Source: Chaetoceros tenuissimus (lineage: Eukaryota > Bacillariophyta > Thalassiosirophyceae > Chaetocerotales > Chaetocerotaceae). Taken from it: 64,000 nt of DNA. The stretch is from contig BLLK01000019.1 of the NCBI GenBank assembly GCA_021927905.1, forward strand, positions 558,001 through 622,000, written 5' to 3'. Within the stretch, counting starts at the first letter, position 1. Each line of letters starts with the position of its first letter. A program made the position numbers and the translations under genes. Below the pieces are notes generated by a model. It was given only the letters and a program-made list of their open reading frames with translations, had not been told where the DNA came from and ran no database searches. Below, piece after piece: positions 49,740 through 61,700 of the stretch.

Positions 49740-51249
49740 ATGACAAAGGAGATAGAAAGAGGAAGGGGAAAAGGAAGAGGAGAAAGGAGAAGAAAGCAAA
49801 ACTCGACTTGACTCAACAGCACCAACAAGACAACTCATTCTTTTTGGAAAACCAGTATTATGATAGGCGCTATGCGAGATTGGCTTCAAAATTTAAATTC
49901 AAACATTGAATATAGATTAAAAAATAGAGGTTCGACAATCGCGGGAAGCTAGGGGGCATCAGTACGAGCCCACTACAGCAAAGCCTCTCACATATCACAT
50001 GCCTGGTGTTGCTACGGCAGGGTCAAGTACCAACAGGGGCGGCAGCCAGCCAGCGGCAAAGCTCAGTTGGGAAAGCATCACCAGCTCTACGGCCAAGGCG
50101 AAGCTCGCTTGGCGGGAGACAGTGCATTGGTATAGTGAATGGCGTACGGGATTGTCATCTATGGCAGATGTGCTGCACAATCACGGGCGGGAAAATACTT
50201 GGCAAAGAAAAATAGAATCAGTGGTAGACTCTGTAGGAGGACAAGATGAAGTATGCACCATACGAGATGGGCAAATATTTATGCAAAGCTGCTAAATAGG
50301 TGTCGAAAAAAATCTCGGGAACAGAATTAGCAAGCAGCGCTACCTGTTCTCTCATTTTACATGTACTGCGTTGACGACTTGCTCACCAACATTCACATCG
50401 AAGTGGTAGCAAAAAAATTTTGGTAGTCAACAGGGCATGAATATGACGAATGGATAGCATGTTCGTATCTAAAAACTGTCGGAGATGTTCATTAAAAAAA
50501 AAAAAAAAAAAAAAAGAAGTCTTCATATATGCATGGCGGAAAAGTCTTAACGCTCTGATGGTTGAGCAACCGGTTCAAGGTCCGAGCTAGAAGGAGAAGC
50601 TCTCACAGGCCGCCGGTTCAATTCCCACATACGGATCAAATTCTCATCCACTCCAGGAATGGCTCTGCACGGCAGTGTAATCGGTGGCTCTGAAATACCC
50701 AGCAACAATCATTTTGGAAAGCTACCAGTAGGAAATCACAACAAGTCATTACAGTATTTTCATTTGCTGATACATACTAACTATTCATCCACTCTACATT
50801 CGAAAATTTTACAGGTTGCACCAGACACACGAGATAGAAACTGCAAAAAGGAGGAGTTTGCCATGGAGGCCCATGCAACAATCATTAAAACCGAACAGTT
50901 CACTCCTTGTCAGTTCTCTGTGTCTGGCCTAGTGATATATCTGACTGAGACACTGCGAGACGTGACAACTCTCTCTCTGTACGGCCAGATTTTCACTATG
51001 GGCGAGCCTATTACAATCGCATGTCACTTGCAATAGGGAGTTGTAGCACAAAGTACTCCAACTCCAAATGGGCGAGCAGCTCTACCCATTAGAAAAATCT
51101 TATCTAAGGGGGGCGCTCAGGGGGGGACACGGGTACTAAACATAATCTCGTGTATTTTCAGCACCTCCACCCATTTAGTCACTATTATAATCACTGGTAA
51201 AAGAATAGTATCGACGCAGGAACGGAACACCAACTCTGGCCATGAGACT
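49740..51249. other. Foreign block inside the degenerate copy, with an A22 tract
   Basis: This stretch has no counterpart in the first copy, where RRFGMLDLSKAST is continuous; here KRFGPRREV stops and FDLSSAST resumes at about 51259. The part 49930-50300 is clearly more GC-rich than the window. Open frames of 98 (49999-50295) and 125 codons (50659-51036) resemble nothing I know. A run of 22 A lies at 50494-50515. Target duplications or terminal repeats were not found. Confidence 0.7.
50527..50635 (+). repeat. Degenerate tRNA-like segment with A and B boxes
   Basis: TGGCGGAAAAG (50534-50544) fits the Pol III A-box consensus and GGTTCAATTCC (50615-50625) fits the B box, 81 bp apart. The acceptor arms do not pair and only three of five T-stem pairs form, so this is not a working tRNA. 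It may be the head of a tRNA-derived SINE, following directly after an A22 tract. Confidence 0.4.
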
Positions 51250-51881
51250 TCAGGGTTTTGATCTTTCATCTGCGTCAACTTCCTTTGTCATATCCATGAA
51301 AGATGTTGAGTGTTCCGATGAGGTTTCTGAAGCTCAAGCCGAAGATATTCGATCCCAAATTGCATCGTCAATGGGACTTGATAGTCCGGATCGCATCTTA
51401 CTCAGAAACATCAATTGTCAAAACAACAATATGATTACTGCTGATGTAGAACTAGTGCCTATCGAAGAACCTACTGTTCGTAGACTTTTCAAGGGATTTG
51501 GTGCCAATGAAGATGAACCTACCGATTCATTTACAATGTTTACAAAACTTTGAAAGAGTCTTGAAGACGTACCATCCATGTCTATGAATGAAGAGAATCG
51601 AAGAAAGTTATCAATCTCAAGTAACGTATCCCTTCACCGAGTCAAGATCATTCCAAGTGTAAATGATCGACTATTTGTAACTGATGCAAGCATAAAGGAA
51701 GAAGAGGATAAGTTGTACATCTATGCTTCGTCTACTGAAACCTTTGAAGACGTGAATGATGAGAAATCCTTTTCAAACATTGCAGAGGTTGAAAGAGATC
51801 TTACAGAGGTAGTTGAAGGAGAAATGTCTACTCTCAAGAGACAGCTTGAAAAGGAAAAGGAAGACGAAATGTCTACTCTAC

Positions 51882-52259
51882 AGAGACAGCTTGAGCAAGA
51901 AAAGGTAGATGAAATCTCTGCTTTGAAGAGAGAACTTGAGAAGGAAAAGGAGGAAGATAGAAGACATGAAGACGAAAGAATGGCAGAGTTAATGAGAGAA
52001 CTCAAAGAATCTAGATCCGAAGACATGAAATCAATGTTCATGTTTCAAGTAGGAATGGTGGTACTTGGTTGTGTAGCTACAGGTCTCGCAATCTACATTC
52101 ACTTTACGCGTGCGAGAAAAGCTTCTGACAGTACCAATTCATTGGTATAATTTAGTTGCTTAATTTATGTTAGAGTATAGTGATGCAAATTTAATCATAA
52201 ATATAAATCATTTCAAATGTTTCTTACTGTAGATACGCTGCGTAGTGAGTACAAGTTGT
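51882..52259 (+). repeat. Near-identical 3' repeat, copy B
   Basis: Partner of 44508-44941. It ends with the same GTACAAGTTGT, after which the sequences part; in copy A this is exactly where the second unit begins. Confidence 0.92.
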
Positions 52260-52775
52260 CTAGAGCTATTGATATGCTTCACACCGGTATCCCACTTGTT
52301 CATCTTTCAAAATAATACCTTTTCAAAAATAATTATATAAATAATGATCTCAGTGAGTAAAAGAGCTTTAGACCAAGTCTTTAGTTCTTTTATCGACCGA
52401 TTTCCAAAAACGCAATATTTACGAAATCATATTTAGAATTCTGACAAGAAGGAAAGTACGACAAAGTCTGGCTAAATCTACTATATAGACATTCAATGAT
52501 AGAACTTGACATCGTGCTTTTTGGATTTCAAATTATGCAGATACGATCCAACATCTACCGCCACAAGAACAACGTTGAATGTTATCAACAGCTACAACAT
52601 TACCAAGTCAGTTCTAATCAATTCATAGAAGAGAATAGAATAGCCAACCAACTCTACTACTTGTACGGCTACTAGTATAGACTCCATCATCAGTGTTTGG
52701 CTGACTATTAATTGAAAGCCAGAGACTGTCTCTTATCTACCCTCATAGATTGAAAAGATTCCAATAAGCAGCAAC
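52260..52775. promoter_or_regulatory. Upstream region of the kinesin-like gene
   Basis: About 515 bp between the repeat and the ATG. Most of it is shared with the decayed copy at 21388-21720, so it is probably the ancestral promoter and leader. No core promoter motif can be pointed to with confidence. Confidence 0.5.
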
Positions 52776-55700
52776 ATGTCAGACAAAGCGAGTTTTCTAA
52801 AGTACATCAATGAAGTGGGAGGCAGTGATGATGAATCTGAATCATCGATACAAGATGTTCATCCAATGACTACAACGGCTCAAAGTACAGAATCTGGAAT
52901 CTCTTATGATTCTCTTTCGACTGCTGGACATGAACATGCAATTGAAACAAAGGAAGAGGATGACTTTGCATCTCATGAAATGATGAATAAAGGGAGTCAA
53001 CAAATTCAAAGTAAACAAGATTCAAATTTAAAGAAATCTTTGGAAGGAAATGATTTGAAAAATAATCAGCAACAAGAGGATGATCAAGTCATGACAACGA
53101 TTGCTCCATCAGTAACTGAAACTTCTGCTAATAATAATCAGAAGCAGCAGCAAATGTTACAGTCACCACCGAGAACAAGAATTAAAAGCATTCTTCACAC
53201 TCCACCGGCAACTCCTTCTCCTTCAAAATCATCTCTATACAAAAATAACTCGACTCCATCTTCTATTAAACGAGTACGTATGTCACCTCTCATCAAAACG
53301 ACTCCTACAAAACGAGCCATGGCAACTCCTCCTAGAATTAATAAACCATCAAGTAATTCATCACCAGAATCATCAAAGAGACCAAAAATTATATCACCCT
53401 TTTCACCAAGAGCACGAAAATTACGATTGAAACTATCAAACAATACACCCGTGACTACATCGTCACTGCAATGGAGTATGAAACCCAGTCGTAAAGTTTC
53501 TATATTGGTAAATGTCATGCCACACCTTCAATCGCACCTTTACAATGATGAAGAAACTACTCTCTGTCTTTATCCAAATATTGCACCTGAAGAAGTTATA
53601 GTGGAAGGAGATAAAATGACCTTTTCACCAGCACGATCGGTGAAATCATCCTATTCCGTCACTTCTACATCTTCCATTTTGAACAAGGCTACTCCCGCTC
53701 AAGAAGTACTATTGGTAAATCCAGATATATTTGGAGATATACCGACTTCCATTACACTTGAAACAGCTAGAATGGTGCAATACTTCTCCAACAAATCATC
53801 GGAAGATTGGGTACGCAAGTTCAAGTTTGATGAAGTTTGTTGGCCGGATGTACGTCAATTGATTGGAATCAAGAAACAAAATACCAATGCTACCATGCAA
53901 GATATTGCATCTGCCACTGTCGAAGATTTATCCTTGGGGAGGGATTCAGTATTGTTTGGATATGGGATTTATAAATCTGGTAGAGTGGAGAGTATGTTTG
54001 GGACTGTGGCGGGTATGAGTATTGATCCTCTTCAGACATTGGAAGGGAGATATTCGACGGGGTTGGAATTGGGATTGTTTGGTTTAATTGTGGAGAATTT
54101 GTTACAGAAGCAGAGTTTGGATAAAAAGATGGAGTTTCAAGTTACCATGGTGGAGGTTTTGGAGGAGGATGTTGTCAAGGATTTGTTATTAGATCCACAA
54201 GCTAGAAGGGATGCTGGGAGATTGATGGATAAGTCGATTCGGATACGTCATCCTGATGGAAATGGGGCTGTCATTGAAAATGCTACGCACGTGAAAATTA
54301 CTTCCTTGGACGATGCCAAGCAACTTGTCAAGAGAGCATTCAAATCCAAGTATAATTTGAGAGAGAGGCAATTGGTGGGAGGTAGAGGTCATATTGTAGC
54401 CACTATTCATTTATTTCCAGAGGGTGAAAAGGTACCGAAAAAGAATGGCAAAAAAGATTTCAACTATCCGTTATTGCAACTTGTAGATTTGGCATGTGCT
54501 GAAACAGAGCAAATGGAACAGGATAATGTTTCTGGAAGATCCAAAGTGGAGTATTCTCGGATCCAAAACAAGAGGGTTGCTTGTATTCGGAAGTCCATGG
54601 CTGGATTGGGAGGCATTCTACGACATTTGATTATTGCAGAACGTCAACATTTGCCAAAAACAACCATGTATCGTTCCTCTACCATTACAAAGTTGATTCA
54701 ACGTGCCTTGTCCAAGCCAGAAAGTAGAGCAGTCATGATTAGTACCGTCTGTCCAAAGAAAGAGTCATACAAGAGAACGTTGCATACACTGACTTTTATG
54801 CATCGTTTACTGTCCAAACCAAGTAAGACAGCAGAGTCTCCTTTTGAGAGCAAGGATTTTGATGGTCATTCCTTTAGTGGTAGCCACATGTTTTCTCCAG
54901 GCGATCATTCTGTTGCACATTCTGTAGCATCTACTGTTGCTTCTGAGGCAGTTCGGAATGAATTTGCAGGTGTCAAAGGGAACCGAGCCTTTCTCAAAAG
55001 TCTTGTTACAGATCCAAGACAAAGATTGGCAACCTTTTATTCTCCAAAAGAAAGGGCCAAGGCAGGGTATGGGACTCATGGCGATGTTCCAATGACGGAA
55101 ATTACAACCATTCAAGAGATTGAAACAGAACCACAGCAGACTGAGGTCACCACTACTCCTGGTGGCTATGCTTCTATTGGTTCATCCCTTGGCGATAGTC
55201 CAAACAATGCCAATATTAGCAATGGCCATCTTTCAACCCTTTCCGATGAAATTACTTTTGAAGGACACGTGGAATCTACTTACGATGATACATTTGGATT
55301 GCCAGAGGTTCATGAGAGTGAAGAAGAAGAAGAAAAGTTTGAGAATGATTCTGAGAACCAAGATGAAATGGCTATAGACAACGAAGAGCAGAGTTCAAAT
55401 AAAAATAGTTTGCAATCGCTCAGTCAAGAGGAATCAGAGGAAAACAATGGGGAGGAAGATAGCTATCGAAGAGAAGAAAGTAGTGATGTTATGGAAGATC
55501 CAGACCTTATTCAAGAGACCGAGACTGAATCAACTCCTATCCCAGATGAAATCAATCATCATCGTGAAGATCCTGTTGGTATTAGTGCAGATGATCTTCC
55601 CAGAGAGTATTTTCAAGCACCTCAACAACTTCGTCCATATAGAAACGACATTGACGATGGAAATTTGGACGAAGAAGATTGGAGTGATGAAGACGATTTG

Positions 55701-58700
55701 TCTCAATCGTATGTCTCAACTCTGACTCCATATGATACTTTCACTGGAGGAGAATCGGAAGACAATCCTGATCACAATCATCATTCGCCCAATTCAGAAG
55801 AGTCCTTTCCACGGGATGAGACTGATAGTGATGCCTCCTTCCCAAGAAATCCAACTAACCATTCCGACGATCTTTTCCCTCAAACTGCTGGCGACTTTGA
55901 GCCGCCCTTGGTGGAAGAATCTCAAACAGTTGATAGACATGAGTACATGCAGCAGTTTAAACAAGAAGCAGAGCAAGAAGTATTGCCAAATGCAGATGCA
56001 AGTCCTTCCGGAGGAGACAATTATCAGTCGGAACTAAGTCAAATGATGAGCTATCTTGACGAAGATGACGAGGAAAACGATACCTTTGATTTACGAGACA
56101 ATGACGATGAAGTTGAGCCTCAAGTTAGAGACCCAGACACAAGTAATCCGACTGCAATGAACTTACATCAGACACCTCCCCGTAAAAGTAGAGAGAGTAA
56201 GGACATGAGTCGAGATCTCCCTGGTTTTGGTGAAAGTGAGGATGAAGATGATGTTTCCTTACTTTTATCTCCGGAAGAAAAGCGTCCAAAGTCTAATCTT
56301 GCTCTTGATGAAAGTCAACTTTATGCTTCTCGCGACGACGATCTATCCTTTGATAGTTCTCATAGTGGTGAAGTTGCTCTCCAACCAGATGGATATTCTG
56401 AGAACATCAATTCCAGTCGCCATACTGATATGGACAGAGATAGTTTCTTGAATCGAGATTACTCAGATAATTCTATCCCAATTAACGAGAGTTTTGTAGA
56501 AGAGGTTGTGAATACCAGTACCAATGTTGCGAATGCTACCAAGGTTCAATCTTCTTCACCTATCCCAAGAGTACAAACTTCAGTGATTGAAAAGGTCAAA
56601 ACTCTAGTTAGTCATTCCGAGGCACTTCGCTCGTATTCTCCAAGGGGCCAGCATACCCCGAGAAAGAGCCTTGAAAACTACAAGGCTTTGCTAGAAGAGT
56701 CTCTTGAGCATCTAGAGCAGGATGCACATATGACATCTGTTGGTGCACTCTCTATAGACAGTGATGATTCTAGTCTTCAAAGCATCGACAATTCTGAAAA
56801 GGAGATAAACACCACCTCCCAAAGCAATCGATCAAATCAAGCATCTTTTGCAGGAGCTACATCTGATGATGAACTCATTTCCAACTTTGTTTCATCAAAG
56901 CCCATTTCATCTAGGAATCAAAGCACTCAAGAGGGCGGAAGTACGATAGATCAAGAAGCTATCCTCACTGATATTGAGCAATTGAAGGAATCAATTAGGA
57001 AGCTGGTTGAAAGTACAAATGAAGCAGATCTCATAACAGAGCTGTCAAAAGATACTATAGATGTTACTGAATCCTTTGGAAACAAGGGAGAACCTATCAA
57101 GCATACAATCAAGGAACTGACAAGTCAAACTGAGGCATTACAGACTTTTATCACTTCGACAGTTGACCAGCTCAATACATCTCGATTGTCGGAGCGCGAA
57201 AAACAGAATGAAGTTCTAGAAGCTAACTCAAAGTTGGAGGAGACGCTTGATGAGATACAATCTCTCCGTACTTCGAATAGAAGTTCCATCGATCAAATCA
57301 AGAAAGACCACCTGGATGCATTGGATGCAATTAGGGAGAAGCAAGACCCTCAGTCTGATCAGCTAGAGCAGCAAAGTACACTCAGAACTCAGTTACAACA
57401 GAAGGAGGCTCAAGTCAATGATTTAGAGAGTACAATTTCTTCTCTGCAAAGAAGAATCGATGAGCTTTCAGAGCAAGTCAATGCTACAATATTAGAGAGG
57501 GAAAGAGAAGTAGCACAGCAAAACGAAATCAAATCGAAGGACAATGTACGAAATTCTGAATTGAACGAGTTAAAAAGACTTGTGAATGAACTTAGTGAGA
57601 AATTGTCGAACGAAATCTCTAGACGAAATGAAGTAGAAGATAGACTTGGTTCAGAAAAAGCGATATCGACAAATGTAGCCTCAAGACTAGAGAATGAGCT
57701 GCAGACCCACCGTGATTTGCGAAAGAAGATTGAAATACTTGAAGAGAAATTAGCAGAAATAGACAGTGTGAATGCTGTCGTAAGTGATGAAAATAATGTC
57801 ATCAAAGAGGAGTACAGAGAAAAAATAACAAAGCTTGAAGAAGAATATCTACAGCGCACAGAAAAGGAAAAGGCAGAGTTGGAAAACAAGGTAACTCTCC
57901 TGCAACAGCACATTAGTAAAAGTGAAACTGACAAAGATGCTCTTGAAGATAGATTGACTTTGGAGTTGAATAGTGAAAGAGAAAAGATGACAAAAGTTAT
58001 TCACGAATTGCAGAAGAAAGTTGATCAGCAGCAAGGCGATCTTATTCACTCTCAAGATTCACTTCGCCAAGAGTATATAGAGAAGGTCAAGATCTTAGAA
58101 GAACGCCTAGATGTGAAAGAACAAGAGAAGGATGACCTCGAAGATCAAATGACTGAGGAAATTCAATCCCTAAAGAGTCTTCTTGAAAGCAAGCAGCGTG
58201 CAGAGGGTATCATCGAGGATGAGCTCCATGTCCTTAAAACGAACTTTGAAAGAAAACTCGAATACGCTGAAAAAGAGAAGGAGTCATTGAAACGAGAAAT
58301 TGATATACTGAAGGAACGGGTCGCCGATGAGAGGTCCGAAAGTTCGAAACAATCCCGATCTCTCAATTCTAAAGTTGGACAAATGGAAAGAAACCTAACT
58401 AGGAAAGATGATCAAATCCAACAGCTCGAGGATCGTTTGAAATCAACAAAGAGGTCCTTTGAAGAAACAAAAAGAAGTCTTACGAGAACATCCGAGCTTT
58501 TTGAAGAGGAAACACGTGCTAGAAGTGATCTCACGAAAAAGATCCAAGATCTCCAGCATGAATTGAATCAAGCTGCAATTACCAAGGGACAGACTGAATC
58601 AGAATTGATGAACGAGGTGAAGAAATTACGGAGGGAGTTGCAATCAAATGAGAAAAAGAGTGATTCTCTTGAAACTGAGATTAAGAAACTTCATTCTGAA

Positions 58701-61700
58701 TACAACGATTTGATGAAAAAGAGCTCCAGAGAAAAGTCGTCTCAAGAAAATGAGATTCAAATATTGCAAGATCGTCTAAAAAGCGAGTCTGAAAATGGTG
58801 ACATTGAAAAGGCAGCATTACTTGACCAAATTGCAGAACTTCGACGAGAACTAGCAGAAGAGAAGCATGAGAATGATGACATAAACAGTACATTACTCGA
58901 ATTAAGAGGAGACTTTGAGAATTCCCAAGCAAGATTCAAGTCTGTTGAGCAATCTCGCCTTCTTCTTGAAGATGAAAATAGTTCTCTCAATGAGCGTCTG
59001 CAGGACGAAGCACGAAGATTCAAACGTCAGAAGATTGAGCTTGAGACCAAGATTCAGGAATATGAGACAAAGTCCGACAATTTCACCTCTCAAATCGACC
59101 AGCTCAACGAGAACTTGGCTTTTACCAGACAAGATCTCGAATCAACGAAATCCACTTTGGCGGATGAGAAATCCAACAATATCTCATTGCAGGATATGAT
59201 AACAGCACTTCAAGGGCAATTATCAACTATGATAGAGGAAAGAGATAATGTAATTTCTTCGTCCGATGATAAGATTAAGTCTCTCACTGAGGAGCTGTCG
59301 GAAAAGGAGCGACTGGGAATTGATTTTAAAAGTCAAGTTGAATCACTGAAATCTATGCTAAGTACTACTGAGGAAGAAGCAGCTACAGAGAAAGCAAAAT
59401 TGCATGCAAGAAATGCAACTCTGGAAGAAGCAAACGTTGCTCTTGAGGAAAGACTAACAAGTACATCTAGTGAATGCCAAGACTTCAAGCGCGATCTCGA
59501 AAAGTCCAAGAGCGAGAACAAGACTCTGAAGGAGCATCTGGAAGCTGAGGTCAGGAAACTCACAGAAGATTTGACTCTTCGAATGCAAGAGAAAGCAGAG
59601 TACGAGGCCACGACAAGGAATCTAGAGAGTATTTTGGAAGAGAGATCGGCAGAGAGGGATCAACTTGAGGATGCTTTCGAAAAGCAGCAACAAGATTATG
59701 TTGAATTGCAAGAAAACTTTACTTCTCTGCAACAAGACCATCTTTCTCAAAAGGAAGAGTCAAGCAAGCAGACTCAAGCGCTACGGGAAGAGCTTGAGCA
59801 ACAAGAATCTGCAGTTGTTACTCTAACAGAAAATCTTCAAACTACAGAGCGAGAACTAAATACATCAAATACTTCTCTTGCGAATGAAAGAGACAATGTG
59901 AAATCTCTTCAGGACGAGATAGCATCCCTAAAACAACAACTTGCTGAATTGACCAGAAAATATGATGAATTGAAATCTACAACGTCTGACCAAATAGATT
60001 CTCTCCAAAAGGAAGTAGACACCAAGACAAAAATGAATGATGATCTTGGCAGTCAACTAGAATCACTGAAGTCGATGCTAAGTACTACTGAGGAAGAAGC
60101 AGCTACAGAGAAGGCAAAGATGAATGAAGTAAATGCAGCTCTAGAAGATGCAAATGCAGCTCTTGAGGAGAAATTGCAAGATAGTGATTTGAAACTCTCT
60201 GATACGTTACAAACACTCGCGGAATCCAAGAGCGAGAACAAGACTCTGAAGGAGCATCTGGAAGCTGAGGTCAGGAAACTCACAGAAGATTTGACTCTTC
60301 GAATGCAAGAGAAAGCAGAGTACGAGGCCACGACAAGGAATCTAGAGAGTATTTTGGAAGAGAGATCGGCAGAGAGGGATCAACTTGAGGATGCTCTCGA
60401 AAAGCAGGCGCGCGAATGCGAAAAACTTCGAAACGAGATTTCACAAGGAGAAGGGAAATTAAAGGACATAGAAGAAAAATATAAGGACCGTATCAATGCG
60501 TTCGAAAAAGAGGTCGAAGAATTGAACTCGCGAGAAGGCGCTCTCGAGTCTGATCTAGAAGATCAGAAAGAACGATTCCAAGAGCAACTAGAAGAACTCA
60601 TGCAAGAGCGCGACTCTGAATTTGAAAAGAGTAAACTTTACATAGATTCCATCGACCAACTTCGAAAAGAGCTCTCAGACGAGAATGAAGAATTGACTGA
60701 AAGCATTCAAGACCTCGAGGCTACTATTCTTTCCTATGAAAAGAAAGAAGCCGAGTATGTCAAGGATAAATCCCATATCACTCAGCAAAATATTGACCTC
60801 CAGAACAATGTTACAGATCTTTCCAGCAAGCTGGCGAAGGAGATTGCGAACGTTGCAAGTATTAATTCTCTTCACGAGGAAGAAATTGAACGAATTCTTG
60901 AGAAACATGATCTAGACAAGGAAGAGCTCCGTCGAGAAGTGGATGAGGCAAAGGACAGGTTGAAAGAATTGGAGAATACAGCTCATGACGAAGTCGTGCG
61001 TCACATGACAATCACTGCAGATCTAGAAAGTAAAATTTCTAACCTTGAATCTGAGATCTCCAAGAAGAAACAAATGGAAGACGAGCTGAGAGAAAAGCTT
61101 GAGAGGAATAGCAGTGAAATGATGTCCTTGAACGAGCAACTTGCTGTAATGTCAGAGGACCAGACAGAAGTAATCCGAGAGCACACTGAAAGAATTTCTA
61201 CTCTTACTCGAACCATTAGAGAAAAGGAGATTGAAATTATCACTCAAAAAGAGGACACCTCTGACCTAGAGGAGACTATTGAACAGTTGAAAATCAAATT
61301 GGAGGAAATCATTGATTCTAGGAATAGTATTGAACAGTCCTCCTTGGCTAAAATATCTGCACTGGAAAAAGATATTGCTGCAAAACAGTCGGAGATGGAT
61401 GGACTCAAATCGAAGTTATCAGAGCAAAAGAATTCAATTGTTTCCGTGTCTACTCAATTTCAAAATGAAGTGGATAAGAAGAAGGAATTACAGAAGAAAT
61501 TGTATGAGACAGAGTCAGAGTTGAGTAAAGTACGAGACAAGAATAGCTCTTTTGAAACAAAGATGCAAATTTTGGAAGAGAAATTAGCAACATCGACTGT
61601 CAAAATTGCAACATTCCAAAGCGAAAAGGATCGGCTTTTAGATGACATTGATAGGTTCAAGCAAATGAAGGAAGCTGAAAAGATGTCATTTGAAGAAAGA

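Larger units (their letters stand above)
44941..52258 (+). pseudogene. Tandem partial copy of the last third of the giant gene, degenerate
   Basis: Homologous to 39597-44940 but starts in mid-domain, directly after the first copy's 3' flank, without promoter or start codon. Coding pieces: 44941-45369; 46220-46669; introns 46670-46755, 46922-46997, 47135-47202 and 48243-48303 with good signals; 48304-49725; 51250-52150. Aligned motifs include PAAVLEVEIL, TGRPNPVGTH, DPPGGGSYASY, AGAESDVFVTPNLNV, ALSFYSRYH, GDEFVVDVLHDP and EPCPTVSW. Damage: fold-back element (45376-46219), foreign block (about 49725-51249), and in-frame TGA at 47813-47815 and 51551-51553. The last part encodes the same coiled coil and anchor as the first copy. 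Most likely a pseudogene; a spliced alternative 3' cassette is conceivable because an acceptor-like CTTACTGTAG precedes it. Confidence 0.85.

Noticed and set aside
50527-50635. A functional tRNA gene
   Set aside because: A and B boxes fit, but the acceptor arms do not pair and the T stem is broken.
44941-52150. An independent second surface-protein gene
   Set aside because: It lacks a start and promoter, has two in-frame TGA codons and two large insertions; kept as a pseudogene with a note on possible alternative splicing.
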